Translations under genes and position numbers: made by a program
Source of the DNA: an uncultured Oscillospiraceae bacterium
GTDB lineage: Bacteria > Bacillota > Clostridia > Oscillospirales > Acutalibacteraceae
DNA: 49,975 nucleotides
Direction: 5' to 3'
Assembly (NCBI GenBank): GCA_900544375.1
Contig: UQUZ01000015.1
Span: 1 to 49,975 of the forward strand
Notes under the pieces: generated by a model
The model's database searches: none
Told to the model about the DNA's origin: nothing
The model's input: the letters and a program-made list of their open reading frames with translations, nothing else
In this document: positions 16,385 through 24,261 of the stretch, one piece after another
Position numbering within the stretch: position 1 is the first letter of the stretch
Layout of the letters: each line of letters opens with the position of its first letter

Positions 16385-17453
16385 TCATACCGCCCCCTTC
16401 CTTCTTCATATCCGTGGCCGAGGCGGCCGCCTGCTGCTTTTCCTTATGGCCTTTTATCAGCCCGTCTGCCATCGGCCAAACGGCATTCATCAACAGCACC
16501 GCAAAGCATGCGCCTTCTTCATAAGCGCCGAAATACCGCAGCAGCATACAAATCCCACCCGCCGCCATGCCGTAAAGCAGCCGCTGTAAATGGGTTTTGG
16601 GAAGCGTGGCGGGATTCGGCAAAAGAAACAGCGCGGTAAACACCAGCATGCCCGCTGAAATCTCCATCGTTAGGGACAGCTTGCGCCCCGTCAAAATCCG
16701 CGGGAAGAGAACAGAACATACGGAGCACACCGCTACAAAGCCCGCGGAACTGAGCCAAAGGGAAGAATGGAAAATAAAAAACGCGATTGCCGTGCCAAAC
16801 ATGACCAGCATACAGGTAGCGCCCATCGGGCCGGGCACCTTGCCGATTACCGCGTTGAAATAGCTTAAAATATTGCCATCAATCGAATTATGCACTTTCA
16901 GCATGGAGGCAAACGAGGCGCCCTGCACAAAGCCTTCCGAGCCGGTCACTGCCATGGGCAGCGAGCTATCGATCGCCGGATAGGTAAAAACGAGCTCCGG
17001 CCAGCAGACGCACAAAAAGGCGATACCAGCCGCGGCGGGGACAAACGGCGTCTTTTCTGCGCTCCCAAAGGGCAGCTTTGCCGCCACGATTGCAAACGCA
17101 CTCCCTGCGGCAGGCAGCCACAGCGGTGCGGAAGCGGGCAACAGCAGCGCAATCATAGCGCCGGTGAGCGCCGCATATAATGGATCCATCCCCGGTTTTC
17201 TACGCATCAATGCCGCGCCGGCAGCATCGCAGAGCGCCGCTATAGAAATGGAAACCGCCAAAAGGAGGAGCACCCTCCACCGGTAATAATAAAACGCCAT
17301 CACCGCCGGAGCAATCAGCATAAGGAGCGTTGAAATGGTATAGGATCGAAACGCCTTTTCAGAAGGCGTCCTGATCTGTTCTCCCGAAGCGGACAAGCGC
17401 CTCACCGCCTTTCCTGTAAATTCATTGTAGGCCTTTTGCCAGAAATTATGCAT
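16377..17453 (-). CDS. rnfD: RnfD-like membrane protein
   Basis: A 358-residue integral membrane protein of the RnfD/NqrB family, which in canonical complexes carries a covalently bound FMN and takes part in Na+/H+ transport. The N-terminal RTPSEKAFRSYTISTLLMLI corresponds to the family's ...SPH....S...M..V; FVPAAAGIAFLC matches F(N)PA..G, and YFGAYEEGACFAVLLMNA is a strong C-terminal family match. The FMN-attachment motif S(G/Q)ATPL appears as QGASFAS, with serine in place of the threonine that forms the phosphoester bond. It is the first gene of the rnfD-rnfE-rnfA block. rnfC, rnfG and rnfB, which flank it in ordinary operons, are absent from this window. Confidence 0.84.
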   Translation of the reverse strand: MHNFWQKAYNEFTGKAVRRLSASGEQIRTPSEKAFRSYTISTLLMLIAPAVMAFYYYRWRVLLLLAVSISIAALCDAAGAALMRRKPGMDPLYAALTGAMIALLLPASAPLWLPAAGSAFAIVAAKLPFGSAEKTPFVPAAAGIAFLCVCWPELVFTYPAIDSSLPMAVTGSEGFVQGASFASMLKVHNSIDGNILSYFNAVIGKVPGPMGATCMLVMFGTAIAFFIFHSSLWLSSAGFVAVCSVCSVLFPRILTGRKLSLTMEISAGMLVFTALFLLPNPATLPKTHLQRLLYGMAAGGICMLLRYFGAYEEGACFAVLLMNAVWPMADGLIKGHKEKQQAAASATDMKKEGGGMNA

Positions 17454-17481
17454 TGCGCATGACTACGCCTGGGCATATGAT
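17453..17481 (+). promoter_or_regulatory. Promoter for the mecA-like gene
   Basis: TTGCGC (17453-17458) and TATGAT (17476-17481) with a 17-bp spacer, in the 77-bp divergent gap between rnfD and the mecA-like gene. The -35 overlaps the rnfD start codon. Confidence 0.4.
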
Positions 17482-17530
17482 AGAGAGAGGAAATCGAGCA
17501 AACTGATTTTGATTGGGGAGGGATGTGCCT

Positions 17531-18103
17531 TTGAAGATCGAGGCGCCTGAAGAGAATAAAATCGTAGTCCGGCTGACAGCGGACGACATGACGAAGCTGC
17601 ACATTACATATGAGGAGATGGACTACGCCAATATTGAAACGCGCCGCGTTATCTGGACGTTGCTGGATGAAGCCCGCAGGGAACTTGGCCGCGATATTGA
17701 TCCATCCGGCCGAATGCTCATTGAGGCGCTACCCGCTCGTGAGGGAGGCTGCGTGCTTCAATTTACCGTCCTTGAGCAGGAGCATAAGCCGCAGCGCCAC
17801 TTGACCATGAAAAAATCGAGAACTCCAATCGTCTATGAGTTTACCAGCGCGCAAAGGCTGCTTGACGCCGCCGAAAACGTCCGCCGGTTGAACGCTCTCC
17901 CAGCAGAAAGCGAATTATACCGGCAGGAGCATTGCTACCGCCTGATCGTTTCATCCGAGGAGTCATCCGACCTGCTGGAAATTGCGCTTTCCGAATTTGG
18001 AGCCCCCTGCGCACGGGGAGAACTCCCCGCCGCCTTTACCCGCGAGCATTGGCAGAGCATATGCAAAAGCAATGCGCTGGAGCAAATCAGCGGGGCCATT
18101 TGA
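17531..18103 (+). CDS. mecA: MecA-like adaptor protein (NegA family)
   Basis: A 190-residue acidic protein of the MecA/YpbH family, which in Bacillus delivers substrates (ComK, others) to ClpC for degradation. The N-terminal domain KIEAPEENKIVVRLTADDM, with DMTKLHITYEEM, matches the family's 'mei..i.e.tikv.is..D...' start; MLIEALPAREGGCVLQFTV is the end of that domain; YEFTSAQRLLDAAENVRRL and YRLIVSSEE belong to the C-terminal ClpC-binding domain. The start is probably TTG 17531, with GGGGAGG 8 nt before it; no ATG gives the full N-terminal strand. Its stop touches the stop of convergent rpe with no gap, so neither has a terminator between them. Confidence 0.8.
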   Translation: MKIEAPEENKIVVRLTADDMTKLHITYEEMDYANIETRRVIWTLLDEARRELGRDIDPSGRMLIEALPAREGGCVLQFTVLEQEHKPQRHLTMKKSRTPIVYEFTSAQRLLDAAENVRRLNALPAESELYRQEHCYRLIVSSEESSDLLEIALSEFGAPCARGELPAAFTREHWQSICKSNALEQISGAI

Positions 18104-18769
18104 TCACTGCGCTGCCTGCTCCGCTTTGACGCGCAAGGAGGCAATCATCGCCGCCGCGTCCGTCGCGCCGAACACTGCGCTGCCCGCCACGAAGATATTC
18201 GCTCCGGCCTTCGCCGCCGCGGCAATGGTTTTCTCGCTGATACCGCCATCCACCTGAATATCGAGGTTCAGCCCGCGCCTGTCCGCTTCGCGGCGGATCG
18301 CCGCAACCTTCGGCATCATATCCTCCATAAAGGATTGCCCGCCGAAGCCCGGCTCCACTGTCATTACAAGCACCATACCCAGCCTGTCGAGGTACGGAAA
18401 CACCGCCTCGGCGGGCGTTTTGGGCTTCAGGCTCAAAGCGGGAACCGAGCCGCCCGCGCGGACCAGCTCGATCGTCTCCTCCACAGGAGAATCGGACTCA
18501 ATATGAAAGGTCAGGATATCCGCACCCGCCTTCAAAAAATCCGGCACATATTGGAGCGGATTACTGATCATCAAATGGACGTCAAACGGAATGGAGGCGT
18601 AGGGACGCAGCGCCTTTACAATGGGCGCGCCAAGCGTGAGATTTGGGACGAAATGCCCATCCATCACATCGATATGCAGCCAATCTGCACCGCATTTTTC
18701 CATGCGGGCAAACTCCTCGCCCATGCGCGAAAAGTCACAGGAGAGGATGGAGGGAGAAATTTTCATCAT
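18104..18769 (-). CDS. rpe: Ribulose-phosphate 3-epimerase
   Basis: A 221-residue TIM-barrel epimerase that interconverts ribulose-5-phosphate and xylulose-5-phosphate in the pentose phosphate pathway. SPSILSCDFSRM at the start, HIDVMDGHFVPNLT (metal/catalytic His and Asp), DVHLMISNP, MTVEPGFGGQSF and DIQVDGGIS are all family motifs with the metal-binding residues present. AGGAGG lies 8 nt before the ATG at 18769 (a second ATG follows directly). It stands alone here with its own promoter; in many Firmicutes it follows the rsgA/prkC genes, which are not in this window. Confidence 0.96.
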   Translation of the reverse strand: MMKISPSILSCDFSRMGEEFARMEKCGADWLHIDVMDGHFVPNLTLGAPIVKALRPYASIPFDVHLMISNPLQYVPDFLKAGADILTFHIESDSPVEETIELVRAGGSVPALSLKPKTPAEAVFPYLDRLGMVLVMTVEPGFGGQSFMEDMMPKVAAIRREADRRGLNLDIQVDGGISEKTIAAAAKAGANIFVAGSAVFGATDAAAMIASLRVKAEQAAQ

Positions 18770-18819
18770 AAGAGGATCCTCCTGAAAACGGCTGAAAACC
18801 AGCTGTTAATATGGAGTAT

Positions 18820-18848
18820 ATTTTAACAATTTTCATAAGAAAGGTCAA
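18820..18848 (-). promoter_or_regulatory. Promoter for rpe
   Basis: On the minus strand TTGACC (18848-18843) and TAAAAT (18825-18820) are 17 bp apart, about 50 nt before the rpe start. Confidence 0.5.
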
Positions 18849-19083
18849 GGAAATCGGGCGGCGGACGATGGATTGCAGACAGTATTTTATCGAATCGAAT
18901 TTTAAAAATTTTGATGGCTGAAATATCGCCGAAAGTTATATATATTCTGGTAATTATATCGTTTATCCCACATTGTATTTGCCAAGCTAAAGGGCTAGTA
19001 GAAAGCCTAAACAGTACACAGGCTCTTCCCACTTGGTTACGCAACGCCCTTCCAGGGCTTAAAATTATGAATCATTAAATAAA

Positions 19084-19118
19084 CAGGCTGTCTAGTTCGA
19101 TTCGAACCGGCCAGCCTG
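19084..19118 (-). terminator. Terminator of the zinc-ribbon operon
   Basis: A 16-bp stem with three imperfect positions (19084-19099 with 19103-19118), ATT loop; on the minus strand it is followed by TTTATTT. It lies 22 nt after the stop of the CFI-box protein gene. Confidence 0.6.
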
Positions 19119-19139
19119 CCACATTTTTATTTTTTATAT

Positions 19140-20189
19140 TTATGATTGATTATTCAATCTGGACACCCATTTATCCAAAGCTTGTTTCACCAAATGGTTA
19201 ATTGTATCCGCCCCTTTCAACCACTCCGCCACCGGCGGGCTAATCGCATAATATGCTTTGATGAAAGCTCGGCCCCAAAGCGTCTGCGATAGTACCTCAT
19301 CCCGGAAACGCCGCAGGACGAGCACCTCCGGTGCTTCATAAGAGCCATACACAGCCGTTGCGATATAGCATCCCGATTTGCCGGCAGGCTTAGAATTGTT
19401 GGAGCCGTTAGCAGAAACAGCCTTTGCAGCATCCTGCTTAATTTCAGAAAAAACGCTTTGATCTATACTGCTCGCTTTGTTAGGCGGAAGTTTAGCGAGC
19501 ATTTTATCAAACAGCTCCCTGTGGCTGTCATGGAAGCTGGGTTGCGGAGCCCAAGAATGACTTTTCAGCCTGTTTAAATAAAGCGAGAGCGCCTCTGTAT
19601 ATCTTTTTAGAATATCTACAACTGCCTGCTGATAACTTTCGTTATCTGCTACAACAGAGCTGTCTAGAGCTTCTGTGAAGTAAGAAGATAAAAGTATCTG
19701 AAGACCAGCATAAATCTCGTAATTCGCATCCGTGGACGACATATCATTTATAAATTTCTGCGCATCCAATTGGCCTTTAGCAACCAAAGATTTGAATTCA
19801 TTCCACATAGCATCCAGTTCTGTACTATCTTCATAGAGGCATGCCGCCAAATCAATCAAAGCATATGCATTCTGTAAATAAAATCGATAAACTCCTTCTT
19901 GAATCTTGTTATATTCATCCATTGAGGCGAGAGTCATGCATTCCTTGCCGATTTCCACCGCTTGCTGAGCTAACTTTTCTTGTTTTGCAAAAATAGCACC
20001 AATATCTTTATGAGTGCGTATGTATTCCCAGGATAACTCTTCTTTTGGTAATATGATATGTATGCTTTCCAAGTCACGCAACTTCTGATCAGCTGGGCTA
20101 GTTGGCTGCTCTATGCAGGCCTCACCGCATTTCGGACAAAAAGCCATATCGTCGTTGAGTGCATTTCCACATTTACTACAATACTTCAT
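19140..20189 (-). CDS. Zinc-ribbon protein with C-terminal CFI-box module
   Basis: A 349-residue protein in three parts. Residues 1-22 are a zinc ribbon (CSKCGNALNDDMAFCPKCG, two CxxC knuckles). Residues about 35-270 are mostly helical with no family I recognise. The last 80 residues contain CYIATAVYGSYEAPEVLVLR followed by a SPPVAEWL segment, the 'CFIATAAYGS' or CFI-box C-terminal module found at the ends of many unrelated bacterial proteins; its role is not established. There is no signal peptide or membrane helix, so it should be cytoplasmic. It lies 16 nt after a second zinc-ribbon gene and shares its promoter and terminator. Function unknown; the pair may form one system. Confidence 0.75.
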   Translation of the reverse strand: MKYCSKCGNALNDDMAFCPKCGEACIEQPTSPADQKLRDLESIHIILPKEELSWEYIRTHKDIGAIFAKQEKLAQQAVEIGKECMTLASMDEYNKIQEGVYRFYLQNAYALIDLAACLYEDSTELDAMWNEFKSLVAKGQLDAQKFINDMSSTDANYEIYAGLQILLSSYFTEALDSSVVADNESYQQAVVDILKRYTEALSLYLNRLKSHSWAPQPSFHDSHRELFDKMLAKLPPNKASSIDQSVFSEIKQDAAKAVSANGSNNSKPAGKSGCYIATAVYGSYEAPEVLVLRRFRDEVLSQTLWGRAFIKAYYAISPPVAEWLKGADTINHLVKQALDKWVSRLNNQS

Positions 20190-20205
20190 TTCACATCTAC
20201 CCCTT

Positions 20206-20715
20206 CTAAATTCGATATCTGTACCCGCATTTCAAGCAGGTCACCATCACATGTTTGGAGCCACCTAGCCCTCCCGCTAAATATCCGGCATCGCCCATCA
20301 GACCATACCCAAAAGCCGCCGCCTGATAATTGAATTCATTGCTGGCCGAAAGTGACTCACTTCCACAGTAAGGACATTTAGCCCTCGTACTTTCCTCACC
20401 CTTTTTCCGCCACTGTTCCTGTTGCGCTTGCGCTGTCTGCCGTTTTTGAGCCGTTAGTATATCCTTTGTATCCAAACGGGATTTATATTGCATAATATCC
20501 TTTAGTCCATCTTCCCTTTCATCAGGCTGAAAAACAGGTTCCTCCGTCATTAATCTTTGACCACATTTCACACAAAAATGTGCGCTAACGTCATTTTTAT
20601 GGAAACAAGACTGGCAGCTTATTTTTCCAGATTCATCAAATCGCAGGATAGCTCCGCAATGTGGACAAGTCTTTTCCCATCCACCGATTTCCATGTGACA
20701 ATTTGAGCATTTCAT
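20206..20715 (-). CDS. Zinc-ribbon protein of unknown function
   Basis: A 169-residue protein with up to four CxxC knuckle pairs: CSNCHMEIGGWEKTCPHCG at the N terminus, CQSCFHKNDVSAHFCVKCG around residues 35-55, then CPYCG near 115 and CLKCGYRY at the C terminus. The first two pairs and the last two pairs could each make a treble-clef-like ribbon. Between the second and third is a charged, glutamine-rich helix. Residues about 125-155 are hydrophobic and glycine-rich (YGLMGDAGYLAGGLGG), possibly a short membrane-associated or loop region. ATG 20715 follows AAGGTG; a GTG four codons upstream is an alternative. First gene of the two-gene unit with the CFI-box protein. Confidence 0.72.
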   Translation of the reverse strand: MKCSNCHMEIGGWEKTCPHCGAILRFDESGKISCQSCFHKNDVSAHFCVKCGQRLMTEEPVFQPDEREDGLKDIMQYKSRLDTKDILTAQKRQTAQAQQEQWRKKGEESTRAKCPYCGSESLSASNEFNYQAAAFGYGLMGDAGYLAGGLGGSKHVMVTCLKCGYRYRI

Positions 20716-20742
20716 AAAAACAATCACACCTTTATTTTATTT

Positions 20743-20771
20743 ATATTAACTTATCTCATAATAATTTTCAA
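20743..20771 (-). promoter_or_regulatory. Promoter for the zinc-ribbon pair
   Basis: On the minus strand TTGAAA (20771-20766) and TAATAT (20748-20743), 17-bp spacer, about 28 nt before the first zinc-ribbon gene, in strongly AT-rich DNA. Confidence 0.45.
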
Positions 20772-20866
20772 TATTTTATCTATAAATATCGAAAATAATA
20801 TTAAATTATTGTTTTTATATTCCCAAAATCCCCATATTATTGTGTTTCTTTTATAAATAATAAAAA

Positions 20867-20898
20867 TATCCGGTAGATGCAAAAGCATCCGCCGGATA
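20867..20898 (-). terminator. Terminator of the GH2 gene
   Basis: TATCCGG(tag)ATGC / GCAT(ccg)CCGGATA: arms 20867-20880 and 20885-20898 with one internal mismatch loop and an AAAA loop; on the minus strand it is followed by TTTTTATTATTT. It lies just after the GH2 stop. Confidence 0.8.
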
Positions 20899-20910
20899 AA
20901 CAAATTGGTC

Positions 20911-23190
20911 TTACTTTTTAATCTGATTCAGCCTCTGGTTTAAATACCGCACCATCTCCGGCGTAATACGATCCCCTGCCATTTCGATGACCTTTTCAAT
21001 CGTGAAATGCTTTGCCATGTTGAGCATCCCTTTGCTCACCTTCATGCCCGGCATGACCTTTCCAATCATCTCAGAGACGAATTGCTCGCCCTCCGGGTTC
21101 TTCAGCAGGGCGCCGACCTTATCTTTGATCGAGAAATAACCCTCCGGGAATTGGAGCGGCTCCTCGCCCTCCCCGCCAGAGGCAGCAAACCAGTTCTCCA
21201 CATTTTGGCCGGCCTTCTCCGCTTCCTCCGCGAGCATGTAGGAGGCATTCGGCTCTGTAACGCGCACGAGCGGGATGCTCTCGCAGCAAACCTCCTGCTG
21301 CCCAAGGAACCCAGCCGCCTGAATGATATTTTCGCCCATCGTCAGCGGCACACGGTCAAAGGTGAATACATACTTTCCCGCAACGCTGCCGGTTTTCTTT
21401 CCATTTACCTTGAGCGACACCTGCTCACAATTGGAATATACCTTTACCTGCACCGTTTCCTCCGCCCGCTCTTTGAACCGGCGCGAACAGATGTGGACAA
21501 ACGGCGCTTTCGTCCAATACGCCTTATAGATATAGAAAGAATCCTTGCGCGTTTGCCGGTCAAACGTGACGAGGCCCTTGTTGTTGCGCCCCTGCACGCC
21601 GCCCTCATCGCGCATATCGCTCGCGAAATCAAACATATTCCAAACATGCGTGCTCCATAGATAAGGCCGCTGCGCGAAGGCTTCCAGCATTTTTTCATGG
21701 TAATAGGCCTGGTATTCCTCGCTGTAATCCCGCACCTTAGGGGATGCGCTGTGAAGCGTTGTGATGCCTTCGCAGCCATATTCCGAAATGCCGAGGCAAA
21801 TCTCCGGGTTTTCCGCGTGGAAGGTATCCAGCCAGGGAGCATTGTCCTCCACCTTGCCGAGATACCAGCCGAAATAGTGGTTATAGGAAATCACATCGGT
21901 AATATGGTTGAGCGGGCTGTCGTTTTCGACCATCGAAAGATTCGCCATGGTAGTGAGCCTTGTTTGATCAAGCTCATGCACCAGGTCATTGAGCGCATGA
22001 AGATTGGAAAGCAACTCCTCGCTCTCGCCGCCGATGGAGATTTCATTGGAGATTCCCCAGAAGCAGATGGAGGGATGGTTGTAATTCTGCACAACGAGCT
22101 CGCGCATCTGCTGGAGCGTATTCTCCCGCGCCCCAGGCGTATTCAGGAACATCGAGATAAACGGGATTTCCGCCCAGACAACCATGCCGGCCTCATCACA
22201 CAGATCGTAGAAATAGGCGTCGTGCTGATAGTGCGCAAGGCGGATGGTATTCGCGCCCACCTCCTGGATGAGCTTCATATCCTCCTCATGCTCCCTTTCG
22301 CCAATCGCCCATCCCTTATCCAGCCGATCCTGATGGCGGGAAACACCGTGCAGCGGATAGGGCCTCCCGTTGAGAGAAAAGCCCGTGTCCGGACGCACTT
22401 CAAAAGTACGCACGCCAAAGCGCGCACAAACCGCGTCGAGCTCCGTGCCGCCCTCCAGCAGCTTCGCGCAAGCTTTGTAGAGATACGGATCCTCCACACC
22501 ATTCCATAGATGCGGGTTTTCCAGGCGAATGGAAGCCGTACCCTGATGGATATCCGCTTGCGTACGGGCAATGCAGTCGTCCCCACTATCATAGATTTCG
22601 AAGAGCAGCGTCTGCCCGTCGCGCGCATTCGTCAGATACGCTTCCAACGCGATATCCGCCGCGCCGTCCTTGAGAAGCGGCGTCACGCGCAGGCCCGGCG
22701 CGCCGTAATAATCGAGGTCGAAATGGCTCTCCGGCACCGTAATGAGGCTCGCCTTCCGGTACAGCCCGCCGAAAAACGTAAAGTCCGCCATCTGCGGGTA
22801 GACCGTGTCGTTTGATCCATTGTCGGTCATGACGGCTAGAAGGTTTTCCCCATCCGCCTTCAGATAGGGCGTAATATCCGCACGGAAGGTCGAAAAACCG
22901 CCTTCATGGCGCGCAGCCTTTTGCCCGTTGAGATATACCTCGCAGATGCTGTTTGCGCCCTGAAATTCAAGATAGATGCGCCCACCGTCCGCCGGCACAG
23001 GAATCGAAAGCGCGCGGCAGTACCAGCAGGCGCCTCGGTAATAGTCGCTTCCGCCATCCTGCCCATCGAGATTGTTCCAAGTGTGGGGAAGCGTCACTTC
23101 CTCCCAATCCTGCGGCAACAGGGCGGGCGGCGCCTCCTGCGCCATTTGAGTAAACAGCCAGCCATTTGAGAGCGTTGTTATCTGTCTCAT
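20911..23190 (-). CDS. Glycoside hydrolase family 2 (beta-galactosidase/beta-glucuronidase-type)
   Basis: A 759-residue GH2 enzyme without signal peptide, so cytoplasmic. Order of domains: N-terminal jelly-roll/sugar-binding domain (LPHTWNNLDGQDGGSDYYRG, the conserved 'HTWN..DG.......YYRG'), immunoglobulin-like domain, TIM barrel (residues about 290-580) with NGRPYPLHGVSRHQD, the acid/base Glu383 in WGISNEIS and the nucleophile Glu470 in SEYGCEG, then an Ig-like domain and a C-terminal helical tail. The start ATG 23190 has AAAGGA 9 nt upstream; ATG 23199 is too close to it. It should split beta-linked galactosides or related sugars taken up as oligosaccharides; substrate (galactose, glucuronate or other) is not decided by the sequence. 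The last 80 residues (IKDKVGALLKNPEGEQFV onward) are unusual for a simple GH2. Confidence 0.9.
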   Translation of the reverse strand: MRQITTLSNGWLFTQMAQEAPPALLPQDWEEVTLPHTWNNLDGQDGGSDYYRGACWYCRALSIPVPADGGRIYLEFQGANSICEVYLNGQKAARHEGGFSTFRADITPYLKADGENLLAVMTDNGSNDTVYPQMADFTFFGGLYRKASLITVPESHFDLDYYGAPGLRVTPLLKDGAADIALEAYLTNARDGQTLLFEIYDSGDDCIARTQADIHQGTASIRLENPHLWNGVEDPYLYKACAKLLEGGTELDAVCARFGVRTFEVRPDTGFSLNGRPYPLHGVSRHQDRLDKGWAIGEREHEEDMKLIQEVGANTIRLAHYQHDAYFYDLCDEAGMVVWAEIPFISMFLNTPGARENTLQQMRELVVQNYNHPSICFWGISNEISIGGESEELLSNLHALNDLVHELDQTRLTTMANLSMVENDSPLNHITDVISYNHYFGWYLGKVEDNAPWLDTFHAENPEICLGISEYGCEGITTLHSASPKVRDYSEEYQAYYHEKMLEAFAQRPYLWSTHVWNMFDFASDMRDEGGVQGRNNKGLVTFDRQTRKDSFYIYKAYWTKAPFVHICSRRFKERAEETVQVKVYSNCEQVSLKVNGKKTGSVAGKYVFTFDRVPLTMGENIIQAAGFLGQQEVCCESIPLVRVTEPNASYMLAEEAEKAGQNVENWFAASGGEGEEPLQFPEGYFSIKDKVGALLKNPEGEQFVSEMIGKVMPGMKVSKGMLNMAKHFTIEKVIEMAGDRITPEMVRYLNQRLNQIKK

Positions 23191-23290
23191 GCCGATCATT
23201 CCTTTCCAGTTCCAAATAAGATTATCGTTTGACGGTTTCACCAGTTCTATACGCAGACGCCGGAAACAGATGAAAAGAAAAAACAATTTT

Positions 23291-23318
23291 ATTATACAAG
23301 AGGATTAAAAAATAGCAA
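23291..23318 (-). promoter_or_regulatory. Promoter for the GH2 gene
   Basis: On the minus strand TTGCTA (23318-23313) and a perfect TATAAT (23296-23291), 16-bp spacer, about 100 nt before the GH2 start. Confidence 0.5.
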
Positions 23319-23415
23319 TATTTTCTATAGAATCTCTGATATATGATTGAATTCTATTCAGTCCTTTTCGGTTGCTCTTGGTTAATTGGCAAAGCCAAAG
23401 CCTGCCGTAAACAAA

Positions 23416-23446
23416 AAGCAGGCGTGTACCTGATACACGCCTGCTT
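23416..23446 (-). terminator. Terminator of the small Xre regulator gene
   Basis: A 13-bp perfect stem (23416-23428 with 23434-23446), loop CCTGA, followed on the minus strand by TTTTTGTTT. It lies 15 nt after the regulator's stop and before the GH2 promoter. Confidence 0.85.
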
Positions 23447-23461
23447 CCGTTATACATGCGG

Positions 23462-23710
23462 TTATTGCTCTTTGCCTACCAACCAATCAATGGATACGCC
23501 GAGCACATCGCTCAATGCGACAAGCTCTGTATCCGTAACATACCGCAGCTGGCCCTCCAGCTTTGAAAGACCGGATGCATTCAGATCAATGCCACGCACC
23601 TGAAGCTGGGTCAACAGATCCTTTTGCTTCATGCCGATTGCCTTACGGGACTGCTCCACTTTTGCTCCGACGATATTACGATCGCCGAGCGGCTGTTTTC
23701 TGATTCTCAT
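23462..23710 (-). CDS. Small Xre-family helix-turn-helix regulator
   Basis: An 82-residue single-domain DNA-binding protein of the Cro/CI (Xre) type. VEQSRKAIGMKQKDLLTQLQ is helix 1 and 2 of the HTH, GIDLNASGLSKLEGQLRYVT contains the recognition helix, and VALSDVLGVSIDWLVG is the usual closing helix of the family. No sensor domain follows. I start at ATG 23710 (MRIRKQPLGD) with GGAGAGG 9 nt upstream; the longer frame from 23806 has no ribosome binding site. It has its own promoter (23888-23916) and terminator, so it is a single-gene unit upstream of the GH2 gene. Whether it controls GH2 is not known. Confidence 0.85.
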   Translation of the reverse strand: MRIRKQPLGDRNIVGAKVEQSRKAIGMKQKDLLTQLQVRGIDLNASGLSKLEGQLRYVTDTELVALSDVLGVSIDWLVGKEQ

Positions 23711-23887
23711 GGCCACACACCTCTCCATAAAAATATAACATGGCACGCGCCTGGCAACATCAAGCAAGCTGTGCGGCCAATGACTGCGCCATTTACCGCA
23801 TGGCAAACCGGATATTGGGGGGCCGGTCGGCCAACGGTGTTTGCCTTATCAAAAAAGGAACCACACGGTGTCCCTTTCTTCACGCGT

Positions 23888-23916
23888 ATTATAACCTAGC
23901 AAATTCGAAAAAACAA
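23888..23916 (-). promoter_or_regulatory. Promoter for the small Xre regulator
   Basis: On the minus strand TTGTTT (23916-23911) and TATAAT (23893-23888), 17-bp spacer. It implies a leader of roughly 170 nt before the regulator's ATG. Confidence 0.4.
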
Positions 23917-24068
23917 GTGCTTTCACAATTTAGAAACAAATTCATTGTAAATCCATCGGCTGACGGCAGCTTTCCCCGCTCAAACTCGCATGAAAAGCCT
24001 GCTTTTTAAGCCTTAGAAACAAACACAGCAAGAAATATCAGAAAAAAAGAACCATACAGTAAAAAAAA

Positions 24069-24077
24069 TGTTATAAT
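24069..24077 (+). promoter_or_regulatory. Extended -10 promoter for pncB
   Basis: TGTTATAAT: a TG dinucleotide one base before a perfect TATAAT (24072-24077). No good -35 is present, as is usual for extended -10 promoters. Confidence 0.4.
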
Positions 24078-24261
24078 AATAGCCGGCAGTCTCCCGCTTG
24101 GAGAAGCAGGGTCTCTCTCTTTCATCCGGGTGATCACCGTAATTTTTTCCTCATTTAAAGAATACCTACAAATTATGAATTAGGAAAATATAATTTATTA
24201 AATTTTTCATAAAACAGCGTATAAAACAACCAATTTTTGATGAAAAGCGAGGGAAACAACC

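Larger units (their letters stand above)
18770..19139. other. Intergenic region between the zinc-ribbon operon and rpe
   Basis: The 370-bp gap contains the rpe promoter (18820-18848) and, at 19084-19118, the terminator of the upstream zinc-ribbon gene. The middle 230 bp are AT-rich; an open frame there (18823-19044) begins with TTG and has no convincing ribosome binding site, so I see no gene. Confidence 0.5.
23711..24261. other. Divergent intergenic region before pncB
   Basis: This 551-bp gap holds the promoter of the Xre regulator, an extended -10 promoter for pncB (24069-24077) and then a leader of about 175 nt. The leader has a hairpin at 24093-24111 (CCCGCTT, loop GGAG, AAGC with a bulged A, GGG) and a 10-bp palindrome GGTGATCACC at 24128-24137. 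I do not recognise a known riboswitch. No gene is visible in it. Confidence 0.4.

Noticed and set aside
18804..18829. TGTTAA ... TTAACA inverted half sites before rpe, similar to Rex half sites
   Set aside because: The spacing between half sites is 13 nt, not the 4 nt of Rex operators.
18823..19044. A 73-codon open frame between rpe and the zinc-ribbon gene
   Set aside because: It begins with TTG, lacks a convincing ribosome binding site and overlaps the rpe promoter.
19084..19118. GGTTCGAATC on the minus strand, resembling a tRNA T-arm
   Set aside because: No acceptor, D- or anticodon arm can be built around it; it is the loop side of a terminator hairpin.
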